Under the pieces are notes generated by a model. The model did no database searches. It was given only the letters and a program-made list of their open reading frames with translations, and was not told the DNA's origin. Below are positions 39,605 through 49,784 of a DNA stretch of 64,000 nt, one piece after another (the first letter of the stretch is position 1; each line of letters begins with the position of its first letter). A program made the position numbers and the translations under genes. The DNA is from Bacteroidales bacterium. Its GTDB lineage: Bacteria > Bacteroidota > Bacteroidia > Bacteroidales > GCA-2748055. The DNA lies in the NCBI GenBank assembly GCA_029210585.1, contig JARGFP010000015.1, positions 1 through 64,000 of the forward strand, read 5' to 3'.

Positions 39605-40768
39605 CTAAACGTGATGCGCCAGGCTTTCCTCCATAAATGGATGCTGCTTCGGGTACAGATTGGCTTTCGAGAGGTAATAACCCACCACCAGCATGAACAA
39701 GCCGAGGAACCCGAGGAACCCGCCTATCTCGTTAAATCCCAGCACCTGCTTTCCTACCACTCCCGGGAAGATCTGGAGATACAAATCAAGGAACATTCCC
39801 ACCAGCAAGACCGGTATGACAATCTTCAGCGTAACCTTGCTGCGCCTGGCGGCTGCCGGCATCATGATCGCAAAGGGGATGAGCCAGTTGATGATGATAT
39901 TCGCAAAGAAGAAGATCCGCCACTCTTCGGTTTGCATCCGGGTTACAAAATACACCGTCTCTTCCGGGATATTCGCATACCAGATCAGCATGAACTCAGC
40001 GAACCAGAAATAGCCCCAGATAATGCACAGCATGAAAATGTAGCTGGAAAAATCGTGCAGGTGGCTCTTGTTCAAAAACCTGAAATACCCGAACTGATTC
40101 AACAGCAATACAATGAAGGCGATAACTGCCGCAGCATGATACAAGGCAGAAACAAAATTTTTCAGGGCAAACAGGGCACTGTACCAGTGCGGGTCAATCG
40201 ACATCACCCAGTCGAACCCGGCAAAGGAAAAGGTGATGGCGATCACGAAAATGAAGATTTTGCTCATGTGCGCTGCTTTTTTAAAGATCCTGAGTCCCCC
40301 TTCTTCATCTTCCTTTAATGAATAATTTCTCAACATGGTGGCCAGGAGGATCCATAGAAGGAAGAACACCACCATCCTGCCAATCCAGAACGGCACATTC
40401 AGGTAGGGTTGCTTGTGCTGAAGAATCGGATCATGTGCAATGGCATCAGCATGTGACCAGTGGTAGAGCGAGTGGATACCGAAGATCATCACCACGAAAA
40501 AGAGTGCAGCCACCGGAAGGTACATCCCCATGGATTCGGGGACGCGCAGGAATCCGGCTGACCATCCCGATTGTGTTACCCGCTGCAATGCCAGGAACAG
40601 CACGGCACCTGCAGAAAGGGATACGAAATAAACATTGTTCAGCAGGAGATTGGCCCAGGCCCTTGTGGGATCATTGATGAATCCCATGATAAATGCTGCA
40701 GTCCCGATAGCTATGAGTACAAATGTTCCTACAAAAAATAAGGATGATAATTTTAATCGCTCTTCCAT
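39605..40768 (-). CDS. actF: Alternative complex III subunit ActF (NrfD-like quinol-interacting membrane protein)
   Basis: 387 aa polytopic protein, last gene of an ActA-F-ordered operon; IWGYFWFAEFMLIWYANIPEETVYF, FAGFDWVMSIDPHWYS. Confidence 0.9.
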   Translation of the reverse strand: MEERLKLSSLFFVGTFVLIAIGTAAFIMGFINDPTRAWANLLLNNVYFVSLSAGAVLFLALQRVTQSGWSAGFLRVPESMGMYLPVAALFFVVMIFGIHSLYHWSHADAIAHDPILQHKQPYLNVPFWIGRMVVFFLLWILLATMLRNYSLKEDEEGGLRIFKKAAHMSKIFIFVIAITFSFAGFDWVMSIDPHWYSALFALKNFVSALYHAAAVIAFIVLLLNQFGYFRFLNKSHLHDFSSYIFMLCIIWGYFWFAEFMLIWYANIPEETVYFVTRMQTEEWRIFFFANIIINWLIPFAIMMPAAARRSKVTLKIVIPVLLVGMFLDLYLQIFPGVVGKQVLGFNEIGGFLGFLGLFMLVVGYYLSKANLYPKQHPFMEESLAHHV

Positions 40769-40788
40769 TTGTTTGGGTTTTACCTGGA

Positions 40789-41340
40789 TTATTTTTGTAA
40801 TGCTTCCCTGATGTAATAAATAATTTTCCAGCGGTCCTCCTGCGAGATCATGGCACCATGCGCCCCCATCACACCGTACCCGACCGTGATGGAATGATAG
40901 ATCTCCCCATCTGCCAGTTGCCGGACCTTTTCATTGACCAGGCTTGCCGGGGGAAAGGGATAACGTCCCGAAGTATAGAGAAACCCCAGGCCATCTCCTT
41001 TTTCACCATGACAATTAAGGCAGAACACATTGTATGCATCTTTCCCTGCTTCCATGCTGGCCTGGCTGAATGGTACCGGGTTGGTCAGCTCCTTTCCGGC
41101 CAGGATCCTGTCCTCATCGGTCTTTTCATAGGGAAATGGAATCATTCCCCTGGGTACCGTTCCTTCCACGGGGGTCCGCATGGTCATACCGTTATCAAAA
41201 TTCTCATTGGGGCTATAGGTCTCATAGGCCTCTGAATAATACATATCCGGCATGTAATCCCATCCTGTACTGGTCCGGGTCCGGTCACAGGACGCGATTA
41301 CCAGCAGTGTCAGACTAATCGTGATGATGTTGAACTTCAT
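40789..41340 (-). CDS. actE: Alternative complex III subunit ActE, monoheme cytochrome c lipoprotein
   Basis: MKFNIITISLTLLVIASCDRTR lipobox; single CLNCH heme motif (DAYNVFCLNCHGEKGDGLG); TVGYGVMGAHGAMISQEDRWKIIYYIREAL. Confidence 0.92.
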   Translation of the reverse strand: MKFNIITISLTLLVIASCDRTRTSTGWDYMPDMYYSEAYETYSPNENFDNGMTMRTPVEGTVPRGMIPFPYEKTDEDRILAGKELTNPVPFSQASMEAGKDAYNVFCLNCHGEKGDGLGFLYTSGRYPFPPASLVNEKVRQLADGEIYHSITVGYGVMGAHGAMISQEDRWKIIYYIREALQK

Positions 41341-41457
41341 ATATAAAAAATCTTTCATATCTGGTAAATAATTGTTTCAACGTTCGCTAAAACTGCAGGC
41401 CTTTTGTCGTCCCGCTTATCCTGTTTCCGTTCGAGACCATTTTAATCAACCGTGGTT

Positions 41458-41991
41458 TTAAACGATTGGTGTTTCACTGTCCTGCTTTTCAATAATCTCA
41501 ACGGCACCCAGGTCTTTAAGTAACTGCTTTACCTTTTCCGCATCCACCTTTTCAGTATCAAACATGATCACGAATTTGTCGTCGGTCGCACCCTCGTGGC
41601 AGACCGGTTTCCCCACATTGGGCCAGATCCTGGCACGTGCCGAAAAGGTGAAGAGGCTGAGTATGGTAACGCTGAAAATTGTAAGAATAAGTGTGATCAC
41701 GATAAAAGAGGGAAATGCACTGCTGGGCTTGCCCCCGTAATTCAGCGGCCAGTCGATTACGGCTGTATAGTACAGGAATGCAAGCACGGCAGCTGCAGCA
41801 AAGAATCCATAAAACCATGAAACGGTAATGATCCGCGTCTTTTTTCCATGATTTTCAAGCACTTCATGTATCGGGAAAGGCGTAAAGACATCCGAGATCT
41901 CCACGTTTTCCTGTTTAAATTTTCTGAATGCCTGCACCAGCGGTTCCTCGCCGTCAAAAACACCCAGTAGTCGCTTTTTATCGTCCTCCAT
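41458..41991 (-). CDS. actD: Alternative complex III subunit ActD (DUF3341)
   Basis: 177 aa, LLGVFDGEEPLVQAFRKFKQENVEISDVFTPFPIHEV, two TM segments, position between actC and actE. Confidence 0.92.
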   Translation of the reverse strand: MEDDKKRLLGVFDGEEPLVQAFRKFKQENVEISDVFTPFPIHEVLENHGKKTRIITVSWFYGFFAAAAVLAFLYYTAVIDWPLNYGGKPSSAFPSFIVITLILTIFSVTILSLFTFSARARIWPNVGKPVCHEGATDDKFVIMFDTEKVDAEKVKQLLKDLGAVEIIEKQDSETPIV

Positions 41992-41993
41992 TG

Positions 41994-43355
41994 CTATTTC
42001 TTTTTATCAGTCTTTAACTTGTTGACCATTTTTACTTCATGGATCGCAATCATCGGTATGTACTTGAAGAAAAGGAGTACACCGAACGCGAAAATCCCAA
42101 GGGTACCCAGGAACACCGCGATCTCCACGAATGTGGGTGAGTAATCGGCCCATGCAGAAGGAAGGTAATCCTTTGCAAGCGAGGTAATGACAATATTAAA
42201 CCGTTCAAACCACATCCCCAGGTTGATGAGTATCGATATAACGAACACAATTTTGATGTTGTGCCTGATCTTTTTGAACCACATCAGCTGCGGGATCAGC
42301 GCATTACAGATGAACATGATCCAGAACTGGACGGTATATTCCCCCGTGATCCTGTTCCTGAATAAGGTGAACATCTCATACTCATTGGCTGAATACCACG
42401 CGATAAAGATCTCAGTAAGGTAGGCAGTTCCCATGATCAGGGAAACGAAAACGAGGATCTTGGCCACATTGTCGAGGTGCCTGTTGGTAATGTAATCATG
42501 CAACTTGTAAATTTTCCTGATAATCACCATCAGGGTCATCACCATGGCAAAACCGGAAAAGATCGCCCCCACTACAAAATAGGGTGGAAACAGCGTGGTA
42601 TGCCAGCCAGGCTCCACCGAGACAGCAAAGTCGGTGGAAACGATTGAGTGTACCGACACCACGAGTACGGCTGCTATTCCTCCCAGGACAAATGCGAGGC
42701 CCTCGTATCTTTTCCATTCTCCGACCGAACCTCTCCAACCCATGGCAAAGAAACCATAGACTGCTTTTTTGACCTTCGATTTGGTGGTATCCCTGATGGT
42801 GGCAAAGTCGGGAATCATGCCAAGGAACCAGAATGAGGCTGAGATCAGTAAATAGGCAGTAATCGCAATGAAGTCCCAGAACAGTGGTGAGTTATAGTTT
42901 ACCCAGAGTGGTCCGCGTGTATTGGGATAGGGAAAAATAAAAAACGCGTCCCAGACCCTGCCCATATGCAGTGCCGGGAAGATGGCCGCACAGCCCACTG
43001 CGACCACGGTCATTGCCTCGGCTGCCCGGTTGATGGACGAGCGCCATTCCTGGCGCAGAATCAGCAAAAAGATCGAAAATGCCGTCCCGGCATGACCGAT
43101 CCCGATCCACCACACGAAATTGATGATGGCCCAGCCCCAGCCTACCGTGTTGTTGACTCCCCAGGTTCCTATACCTGTAGCTATGGTAACATAGATCCCC
43201 CAGAATCCCAGCAGCATCAGTATTGAACTGATCCCCATGCCGACCAGCCACCACATTTTGGGTCGCTGGTAAATGGGCGATGTGATCTCCTCGGATATCT
43301 GTCCCAGGGTCTTGTTCCCCAGGATAAGCGGTCCTCTGATTTCGGTTTTGTACAT
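41994..43355 (-). CDS. actC: Alternative complex III subunit ActC (NrfD/PsrC family)
   Basis: 453 aa polytopic; NNTVGWGWAIINFVWWIGIGHAGTAFS typical of the NrfD/PsrC family; operon position. Confidence 0.93.
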   Translation of the reverse strand: MYKTEIRGPLILGNKTLGQISEEITSPIYQRPKMWWLVGMGISSILMLLGFWGIYVTIATGIGTWGVNNTVGWGWAIINFVWWIGIGHAGTAFSIFLLILRQEWRSSINRAAEAMTVVAVGCAAIFPALHMGRVWDAFFIFPYPNTRGPLWVNYNSPLFWDFIAITAYLLISASFWFLGMIPDFATIRDTTKSKVKKAVYGFFAMGWRGSVGEWKRYEGLAFVLGGIAAVLVVSVHSIVSTDFAVSVEPGWHTTLFPPYFVVGAIFSGFAMVMTLMVIIRKIYKLHDYITNRHLDNVAKILVFVSLIMGTAYLTEIFIAWYSANEYEMFTLFRNRITGEYTVQFWIMFICNALIPQLMWFKKIRHNIKIVFVISILINLGMWFERFNIVITSLAKDYLPSAWADYSPTFVEIAVFLGTLGIFAFGVLLFFKYIPMIAIHEVKMVNKLKTDKKK

Positions 43356-43436
43356 TCTATCCTATTTTACTTTATAAGTGCCTGTCCGTAAAATCAACAC
43401 TATTTCCAGCCACTTTACATTGTTATCGGTCTCTTA

Positions 43437-46418
43437 TTAACTATGACTGACTGTGTGATGGTCTTCATCATCCTCATCCTTTCCCTCCACGTTTCGCACC
43501 TTGGTGAGATAACCCACCGAGGGAAGCGTGTGCAACTGCTCCAGCAGATGGTAATTCCGTTCATTCTGTATGTGCTTCGTCACCTTCGCTTCCTTGTTGT
43601 TCATGTCACCGAATACAAGTGCATTGGTCGGGCACGACTGTACACATGCGGGCTGTACCTCCCCGTCTTCAAGTGACCGCCCTTCCAGCTTGGCTTCCAG
43701 CTTTTTCTCCTGGATGCGCTGTACACAGAAGGAACACTTCTCCACCACTCCCCTGCTCCGCACGGTCACATCGGGATTCAACACCATTTTGGATGTATCG
43801 TCGTTCAAGTGGAAGTTGAAATCATCGTTGTTGACATATTTGAACCAGTTGAACCTTCGTACGCGGTAGGGACAGTTGTTGATACAATACTTGGTACCGA
43901 TGCATCTGACATACGCCACCTGGTTCAGTCCCTCGCTGCTGTGCATGGTCGCTGCCACCGGGCACACATTTTCGCACGGTGCATGGTCACAATGCTGGCA
44001 CATCACAGGTTGCAGGTATGATTTCGGGTTGTTCACATCCTCGCTGTAGTACCTGTCGATACGCAACCAGTGCATGATCCTGCGGTTCTTCACCTCTTCC
44101 TTTCCCACGGTGGCAATGTTGTTCTCAGCGATACATGAGACCACGCAGTTGTTGCATCCCACACATTTGTTCAGGTCTATGGCCAGACCCCAGTGGTACC
44201 CGTCGAAATTGGTTTCGGGATACAGGGAATAATGGTGCGCTTCGGCATCCAGGTGGAAATGGTTCCCGGCATTCGGATCCTTTTTATAGGCTTCCAGCGT
44301 TGTTTCCCTCACAATGGGCCGGTCTTCCATGGTATGGTGGGTCTGGGTCCGTGCCAATGGATAGGTATCACCTGTTTTCTCAATGACAATCCCCTCCACG
44401 GTATAGCTCCTGAACCCGTTCTTCTCTGTCACCAGTCCGAAAGCATTCAATCCCACGTTGTCGCCCACTTTTCCTGAAACGGTCCGGCCATACCCGACCG
44501 CAAGTGAACAGGTTCCCTTTGCCTGTCCGGGCTGAACGAGTACCGGGATCCGGAGGCCGTTGACGGTAACCACATCCTCATCTTTCAGTTCCATCTCCCT
44601 GGCATCATCCACGGAAACAGCCAGGTAGTTGTCCCAGCACACCTTGGTGACCGGATCCGGAAGTTCCTGCAGCCATGGGTTGTTGGCATGCCTGCCATCA
44701 ACAATCCCTACCGATGTATAGAGGGTAAGGGCCATCCCTGCAGTTTCCCCTGCAGACTGCAATGCGATCGCAGACAAATCGGGTTCATAAGAGATTGATG
44801 GATTCCCGCCTACAATGAATGCTCCCTGCTGCAATTGCGTATTCCACCAGTCGGTGAATGACATCGCTGCTCCGGAAAGCGGGTAGATGTTTTCCTCCCA
44901 GTACGCCTTGATGGCATCATAAACGGTTTCCTCAGCACCATTCCATTTCAGCAATGAATCCTGGAAACTCCTGGTATTGTAGAGCGGATTGATCGTTGGT
45001 TGCTGCAGGCAGAACGTTCCCTTCACCGGTGCTGCATCGCCCCACGCCTCCAGGTAGTGATGATCGGGTGCCACGTACTGGCTGTTTTTCGCTGTCTCGC
45101 TGAACGAGTGTCCTATATATACACTCAGTGCTGCCGCGTTGATCGCGTACCCGAAATCATCCCCGTCGGGATCACTGAACACCGGGTTCACGTTATGCAT
45201 GATCAGCAGGCTGACACCGTTGTTTTTCAATGATGACCTGAGCGCAGCGAAATCCTTGTCACTGCCCTGCCTGATGTTCATGGTGCGGTTCATGTCCAGG
45301 GTGGCCCCGTAGTTGCCCAGCATCGCATTCAGTCCTGCTACCATCAGCTGCATTTCCTGATCGTTGGAGCCGCTGATGATAATGGAGGCAGCCTGGTGGC
45401 GCAGCAAATCCGCCACGATATCCTCCACTTCAACATCACATTCGGGCGCCGACAAACCGGCAATGCCCTGTCGTGACGCAACCCCATTGTAAATCTTTGC
45501 AAGTATGGCCTTCGACTTTGCAGGAGTGACCGGGTGGCGGTCATCGGCATTGGCCCCGGTGATGGAATACCCGGATTCAAACTGGACATGTTTGGACATT
45601 TCAGGGCGCTCCTTCGTGACCTCGCGTTTTTTCGCATACCCTGCGGCAAATTCCACCGGGGAGAGCCAGGTACCCAGGAAGTCGGCATCGAAGGAAAGAA
45701 TATAGTCCGCTTTGTCGAAATGGTACCCGGGAATCATGTTTTTCCCAAACACTTCCTGGTGGGCATCCCTGATAGCTGCTGAGGACACTTCGTCGTACAC
45801 GATCCATTCAAGTTCCGGGTAGGTGGATTGAAGGTCGTTGATGATCTTTTTCGTTGTCGGGCTGATGATCGTGGAAGTCAGGAGAACCTTCCTTCCGGGG
45901 GTCGGATTACGCAGCGTTCTTACCACAAGTTCATCGATCTCTTCCCAGGTGGCACCGTTGCTTCCCTTTGCAGGTCCCTTCAACCGGGCCTGGTCGTAAA
46001 GCTCCAGCACGGAAGCCTGCACACGCGCCGAAGTTCCCCCACCGGAAACAGGTGCCAGCTCATTTGCCTCGATCTTGATGGGACGGCCGTCCCTGACCTT
46101 GGCCACGACCGAGCAATATTCTGTTCCGTCGAAAAAGCTGGTGGCGTAATAGCTGGACTTGCCCGGGGTGATTTCCTCGGGCTTGACCAGGTAGGGGATG
46201 GCTTTCTGAACAGGCTTCTCGCAGCTGCTGGTAATCGCAGCAGTGGCAAAACTGAAACCTACCAGTTTGAGGAAATCCCTCCTGGAAGCACTTACCCCGG
46301 CAATCTTGTCGCTGGCCAGGTCCAGTACCAGGTTTTTCTGTTCTTCCTCAACCACTTTTTCAGTCTGGTCATCAGGACCGTTTTTATATTCATCCAGACT
46401 TCTCCAGTATTTTTCCAT
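43437..46418 (-). CDS. actB: Alternative complex III subunit ActB (degenerate molybdopterin oxidoreductase plus Fe-S domain, Tat-type leader)
   Basis: 993 aa. SRRDFLKLVGFSFATAAITSSCE Tat-like motif; CVGCNNCVVSC, CQHCDHAPCENVCP, CIGTKYCINNCPYRVRRFNW, CSFCVQ, CVQSCPTNAL. Confidence 0.95.
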   Translation of the reverse strand: MEKYWRSLDEYKNGPDDQTEKVVEEEQKNLVLDLASDKIAGVSASRRDFLKLVGFSFATAAITSSCEKPVQKAIPYLVKPEEITPGKSSYYATSFFDGTEYCSVVAKVRDGRPIKIEANELAPVSGGGTSARVQASVLELYDQARLKGPAKGSNGATWEEIDELVVRTLRNPTPGRKVLLTSTIISPTTKKIINDLQSTYPELEWIVYDEVSSAAIRDAHQEVFGKNMIPGYHFDKADYILSFDADFLGTWLSPVEFAAGYAKKREVTKERPEMSKHVQFESGYSITGANADDRHPVTPAKSKAILAKIYNGVASRQGIAGLSAPECDVEVEDIVADLLRHQAASIIISGSNDQEMQLMVAGLNAMLGNYGATLDMNRTMNIRQGSDKDFAALRSSLKNNGVSLLIMHNVNPVFSDPDGDDFGYAINAAALSVYIGHSFSETAKNSQYVAPDHHYLEAWGDAAPVKGTFCLQQPTINPLYNTRSFQDSLLKWNGAEETVYDAIKAYWEENIYPLSGAAMSFTDWWNTQLQQGAFIVGGNPSISYEPDLSAIALQSAGETAGMALTLYTSVGIVDGRHANNPWLQELPDPVTKVCWDNYLAVSVDDAREMELKDEDVVTVNGLRIPVLVQPGQAKGTCSLAVGYGRTVSGKVGDNVGLNAFGLVTEKNGFRSYTVEGIVIEKTGDTYPLARTQTHHTMEDRPIVRETTLEAYKKDPNAGNHFHLDAEAHHYSLYPETNFDGYHWGLAIDLNKCVGCNNCVVSCIAENNIATVGKEEVKNRRIMHWLRIDRYYSEDVNNPKSYLQPVMCQHCDHAPCENVCPVAATMHSSEGLNQVAYVRCIGTKYCINNCPYRVRRFNWFKYVNNDDFNFHLNDDTSKMVLNPDVTVRSRGVVEKCSFCVQRIQEKKLEAKLEGRSLEDGEVQPACVQSCPTNALVFGDMNNKEAKVTKHIQNERNYHLLEQLHTLPSVGYLTKVRNVEGKDEDDEDHHTVSHS

Positions 46419-46490
46419 CCTAATAAATTGTATACAGATTAGTATTGTTTAATTTGCTGAACATGCATATCGAGGACCATTCATCACGAA

Positions 46491-47690
46491 TCAGTAATGA
46501 CATTTTGAGCATTCTGCACCCCCGACCTGTTCGGCAGTAACCCGGCTGATTTCTCCCGACTTCATCGCCCTGTGCAACTCCTCGTATTTCTCGTAGAATG
46601 CGTTGTCGAAGAACTGCACCTCCGTGTCGCGATGACAATTGATGCACCATCCCATGGACAGGTCGGAAACCTGCCTTACGCGGTGCATCTCCTCAACCGG
46701 ACCATGACAGGTCTGGCAATCGATTCCAACCACTTCCACGTGCTGGGCATGACTGAAAAATACATGGTCCTGAAGGTTATGTACCCGGATCCATTCGATG
46801 GATTCATTGTTTTCATGTGCGCTGACCACCTTGCTGATTTCGTGCATTCCGGAATGGGTCCCGTCGCGCACGATGATATGACAATTCATGCAGAGGTCTA
46901 CTTCGGGGAATCCTGCCGATTTGCTTTGCCCCACGGTATGGTGACAATACTTACAGTCAATCTGGTTATCGGTCACATGCACCATGTGCGAGAATTTGAT
47001 CGGCTGATCAGGCTCATAGTTTTCCTGGCGTCCAAGGGAGATGCCCGCATCCAGCAGCAGGATGACCTGCCATCCAAGTGCTCCTGAAAATAGTACGCCC
47101 AGTATCCATTTCCGCTTCACCTTTTTCAGAAAAACCACCTCGATAACGATCCAGGTCAGCAAGACACCAAGCAGCAGGAAGAGCAATATTTTATTGATTA
47201 CCGGCTTGCGCTTCGTGAGGCCCTGCTCCTCAAAATGATCCAGGAATTCCTTAACCAGGGCGACCTCCGCCTCATTCAGGCTGAATGATTCATGTACTTC
47301 TGACATGGTGCGCCCGGTAGGGTTCATGACTGCCCTGGTAAATTCCTCAATGGATCTCTCCTTGTATTTGTGGGCGATCTCCCATGCATTGGGATTCCAG
47401 TTGAACGTGTCAATTTCCATCGTATTATGGCAATCTGCACAGGCGTTTCCTTCAAATTTCCCTTCCACCAGTCCATAAAACAATCTTTCTCCACGCTTTA
47501 CGCCCTGGGAGTAGCTGTCGTGCTTTTTATCACTGTCGCCGGCATCATCTTCAGCCGTGGCATGCACAAATGGAAAAAAGAACAGGAATAACAACAAGGT
47601 AATAAGGGTTTGGAACCCCGGTCTTGGACTACATGAAGGCTGCTTTTGGGCAAAGGCATGACCTTCATGTTGCTGACAGGTCTTTGTCAT
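46491..47690 (-). CDS. actA: Alternative complex III subunit ActA, multiheme cytochrome c
   Basis: 399 aa. Six CXXCH motifs: CADCH, CKYCH, CMNCH, CQTCH, CINCH, CSKCH; first gene of the act operon. Confidence 0.92.
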   Translation of the reverse strand: MTKTCQQHEGHAFAQKQPSCSPRPGFQTLITLLLFLFFFPFVHATAEDDAGDSDKKHDSYSQGVKRGERLFYGLVEGKFEGNACADCHNTMEIDTFNWNPNAWEIAHKYKERSIEEFTRAVMNPTGRTMSEVHESFSLNEAEVALVKEFLDHFEEQGLTKRKPVINKILLFLLLGVLLTWIVIEVVFLKKVKRKWILGVLFSGALGWQVILLLDAGISLGRQENYEPDQPIKFSHMVHVTDNQIDCKYCHHTVGQSKSAGFPEVDLCMNCHIIVRDGTHSGMHEISKVVSAHENNESIEWIRVHNLQDHVFFSHAQHVEVVGIDCQTCHGPVEEMHRVRQVSDLSMGWCINCHRDTEVQFFDNAFYEKYEELHRAMKSGEISRVTAEQVGGAECSKCHY

Positions 47691-47703
47691 TTATATTCGG
47701 GTT

Positions 47704-47747
47704 AGATTAAATTTTCTTAATCTTAACAGCTGAAATACAGCTGTTAA
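47704..47747. promoter_or_regulatory. Two adjacent perfect inverted repeats upstream of actA
   Basis: AGATTAA-ATTTTC-TTAATCT (47704-47723) and TTAACAGCTG-AAATA-CAGCTGTTAA (47723-47747), 14-57 nt upstream of the actA ATG. Confidence 0.65.
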
Positions 47748-47984
47748 TGTCTGGTTTATATTTGCAGATCTGCATCCACCTATTAATCAGCAATGAGCTA
47801 ATTTAAAGTTAATGTGGAAGATAATCAACAGCGATGGGTTTTTTTGAACAATATGGCCAGAAGTTACTCTATTATTATTTGGACCAATTCCAGTTAAGTC
47901 AGCAACCAGAGGGTTGTATTTACTGGCCTGGATACGTAGTGCCGATCTTTTTTCCTAAATTGCGACTTTTTACAGCAGCTCTGT

Positions 47985-48875
47985 ATGGCGAATATATTTT
48001 CAGGTTATTTCCTCCCGGTCACACTTGCGATCATCACGCTGGGCATGGGATTGTCGATCACCCACCGTGATTTCAAAAATGTGTTTTTCCGGCCCAGGGC
48101 TGTTATAATAGGTATTTGTTGTCAGATCCTGCTGCTTCCGCTCATCGCTTTTGGCGTTGCGATGCTCACCAACATCGATCCCTATTTCAAGGTCGGATTG
48201 GTCATCATTGCCGCCTGCCCGGGAGGAGCAACCTCCAACCTGGTTACTTACCTGCTGAACGGGAACGTGGCGCTGTCGATTTCAATGACTGCCCTGAACA
48301 GCCTGATTACGCTGGTCAGTATACCGGTAAATGTAAGCCTTGCACTGATGGTGTTCCTGCATACTGATGTAGAAATACAGCTCAACGTTTGGGACACGAT
48401 CCTCAAAGTGTTTCTGCTTACGGTGGTGCCTGCATATATAGGAGTAACCATCCGGCAACGGAAAAGTGCATTTGCCAAAGGGTTGAACCATCCGCTAAAG
48501 GTAATCCTTCCATTGATCCTTCTTGTTGTATACCTGGGTGTGTTGTTTATCGACGAGGGGTCGACCATTGCCACGAGGAAGGATTTTTTCAGTCTCATGC
48601 CCTATGCATTGCTGCTGAATGCTCTTTCGATGTTCCTTGGATGGCAGGTTGCCTACCTGACAAAGCTAAAGCGCGTTGACCGGTATACTATTGCGATAGA
48701 GGTAGGACTGCAAAATTCAGCGTTGGCCATATTTGTTGCCAGTACGCTACTCGGCAACCGGGAAATGGCGTTGGTGGCTGTGGTATACGGTTCCTTCACC
48801 TTCTTTTCAACCGCATTTTTCGGATGGGGGATCAAACGAATCAGCAAGGAAAAAGTATTCCTGGACAAGAAATAG
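47985..48875 (+). CDS. Bile acid:sodium symporter (BASS) family transporter
   Basis: 296 aa polytopic; MGLSITHRDFKNVFFRPRAVIIGICCQILLLPLIAF; VGLVIIAACPGGATSNLVTYLLNGNVALSISMTALNSL. Confidence 0.9.
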   Translation: MANIFSGYFLPVTLAIITLGMGLSITHRDFKNVFFRPRAVIIGICCQILLLPLIAFGVAMLTNIDPYFKVGLVIIAACPGGATSNLVTYLLNGNVALSISMTALNSLITLVSIPVNVSLALMVFLHTDVEIQLNVWDTILKVFLLTVVPAYIGVTIRQRKSAFAKGLNHPLKVILPLILLVVYLGVLFIDEGSTIATRKDFFSLMPYALLLNALSMFLGWQVAYLTKLKRVDRYTIAIEVGLQNSALAIFVASTLLGNREMALVAVVYGSFTFFSTAFFGWGIKRISKEKVFLDKK

Positions 48876-48923
48876 CAGATACACATCAGGTGTGCAGTAA
48901 CTTCCGGGTGGCGGTGCGCTCAA

Positions 48924-49760
48924 TTACCTGAACAGGTAAAAGTATCCTGACAAGGATGTTTCAGTGGGAGATTCGTCGCTCCTGATCACATAGAAATAAA
49001 CGCCGGGTGAAGCTTCCTGTCCGCTGGTAGTCCTGCCGTCCCACCGGATCAGCGGTGACATGGAATAATATACCTGCAAACCGGCCTTACTGAATACCCT
49101 GAAAGCATAGTTGTAATCCCCGGGCGTGGTCACCTCAAAATAGTCGTTGATTTCGTCCCCGTTCGGGGAGAATACATTGGGGACAAGCAGTTCTTTCGAG
49201 ACAGGCACCTTTTTTAGTATTGAATCTTTGCATCCCACAGCGTCCTCGATCCGTAAAAACACCAGGTAGATACTGTCCTCCGGGAAACTATATTCAGCGA
49301 CACTGTCAACAATCTCCGTTCCATCGGGAAATCTCCATGTATATGCTACATCAATCCCGTTAACCGGTTCAAAATAGCTGGCATGAAACTGGTATTGAAA
49401 CTCCGTGCCTGAAGGAGAAAGGTCTTCAAAGGTGAAGTCAGCAAACGGTGTGGCCCCGATACGGACCTGGTCCGTGGCCGTAACGATCCGGCTTCCGTTA
49501 TTGATCACTGCGCTCACAGAATATACCCCGGGGCGGGTATACGTGTGGCTCCGGGTCAATCCTCCCGGCTCAGAAGTTCCATCGCCAAAATTCCAGAGGA
49601 TTGATTTGTAAAATGTTTCCGGATCAGCGTTGTCGAGTGTAAACTGAACAGTCGTTGTATCGCAGCCGTCCGTCTGATCTGCAAGAATTACATCCTGTCC
49701 GTATGCCCCGGCACAGGAGCAGCATAGTACTGCAAGTATATAAATCGTTGTATTTCTCAT
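48924..49760 (-). CDS. PKD-domain protein with gliding-motility-type (CHU_C-like) C-terminal domain
   Basis: Start moved from 49850 to 49760 (MRNTTIYILAVLCCSCAGAYGQ). WNFGDGTSEPGGLTRSHTYTRPGVYSVSAVI (PKD); LLVPNVFSPNGDEINDYFEV...FRVFSKAGLQVYYS. Confidence 0.85.
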   Translation of the reverse strand: MRNTTIYILAVLCCSCAGAYGQDVILADQTDGCDTTTVQFTLDNADPETFYKSILWNFGDGTSEPGGLTRSHTYTRPGVYSVSAVINNGSRIVTATDQVRIGATPFADFTFEDLSPSGTEFQYQFHASYFEPVNGIDVAYTWRFPDGTEIVDSVAEYSFPEDSIYLVFLRIEDAVGCKDSILKKVPVSKELLVPNVFSPNGDEINDYFEVTTPGDYNYAFRVFSKAGLQVYYSMSPLIRWDGRTTSGQEASPGVYFYVIRSDESPTETSLSGYFYLFR

Positions 49761-49765
49761 AACCC

Positions 49766-49784
49766 GAAAGTGACGGTCACTTTC
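49766..49784. promoter_or_regulatory. 19-bp perfect palindrome GAAAGTGAC-G-GTCACTTTC
   Basis: 9-bp arms with a 1-nt centre, 6 nt upstream of the predicted ATG of the PKD-domain gene. Confidence 0.6.

Noticed and set aside
45828-46442. 204-aa plus-strand ORF
   Set aside because: Antisense to actB; shadow ORF.
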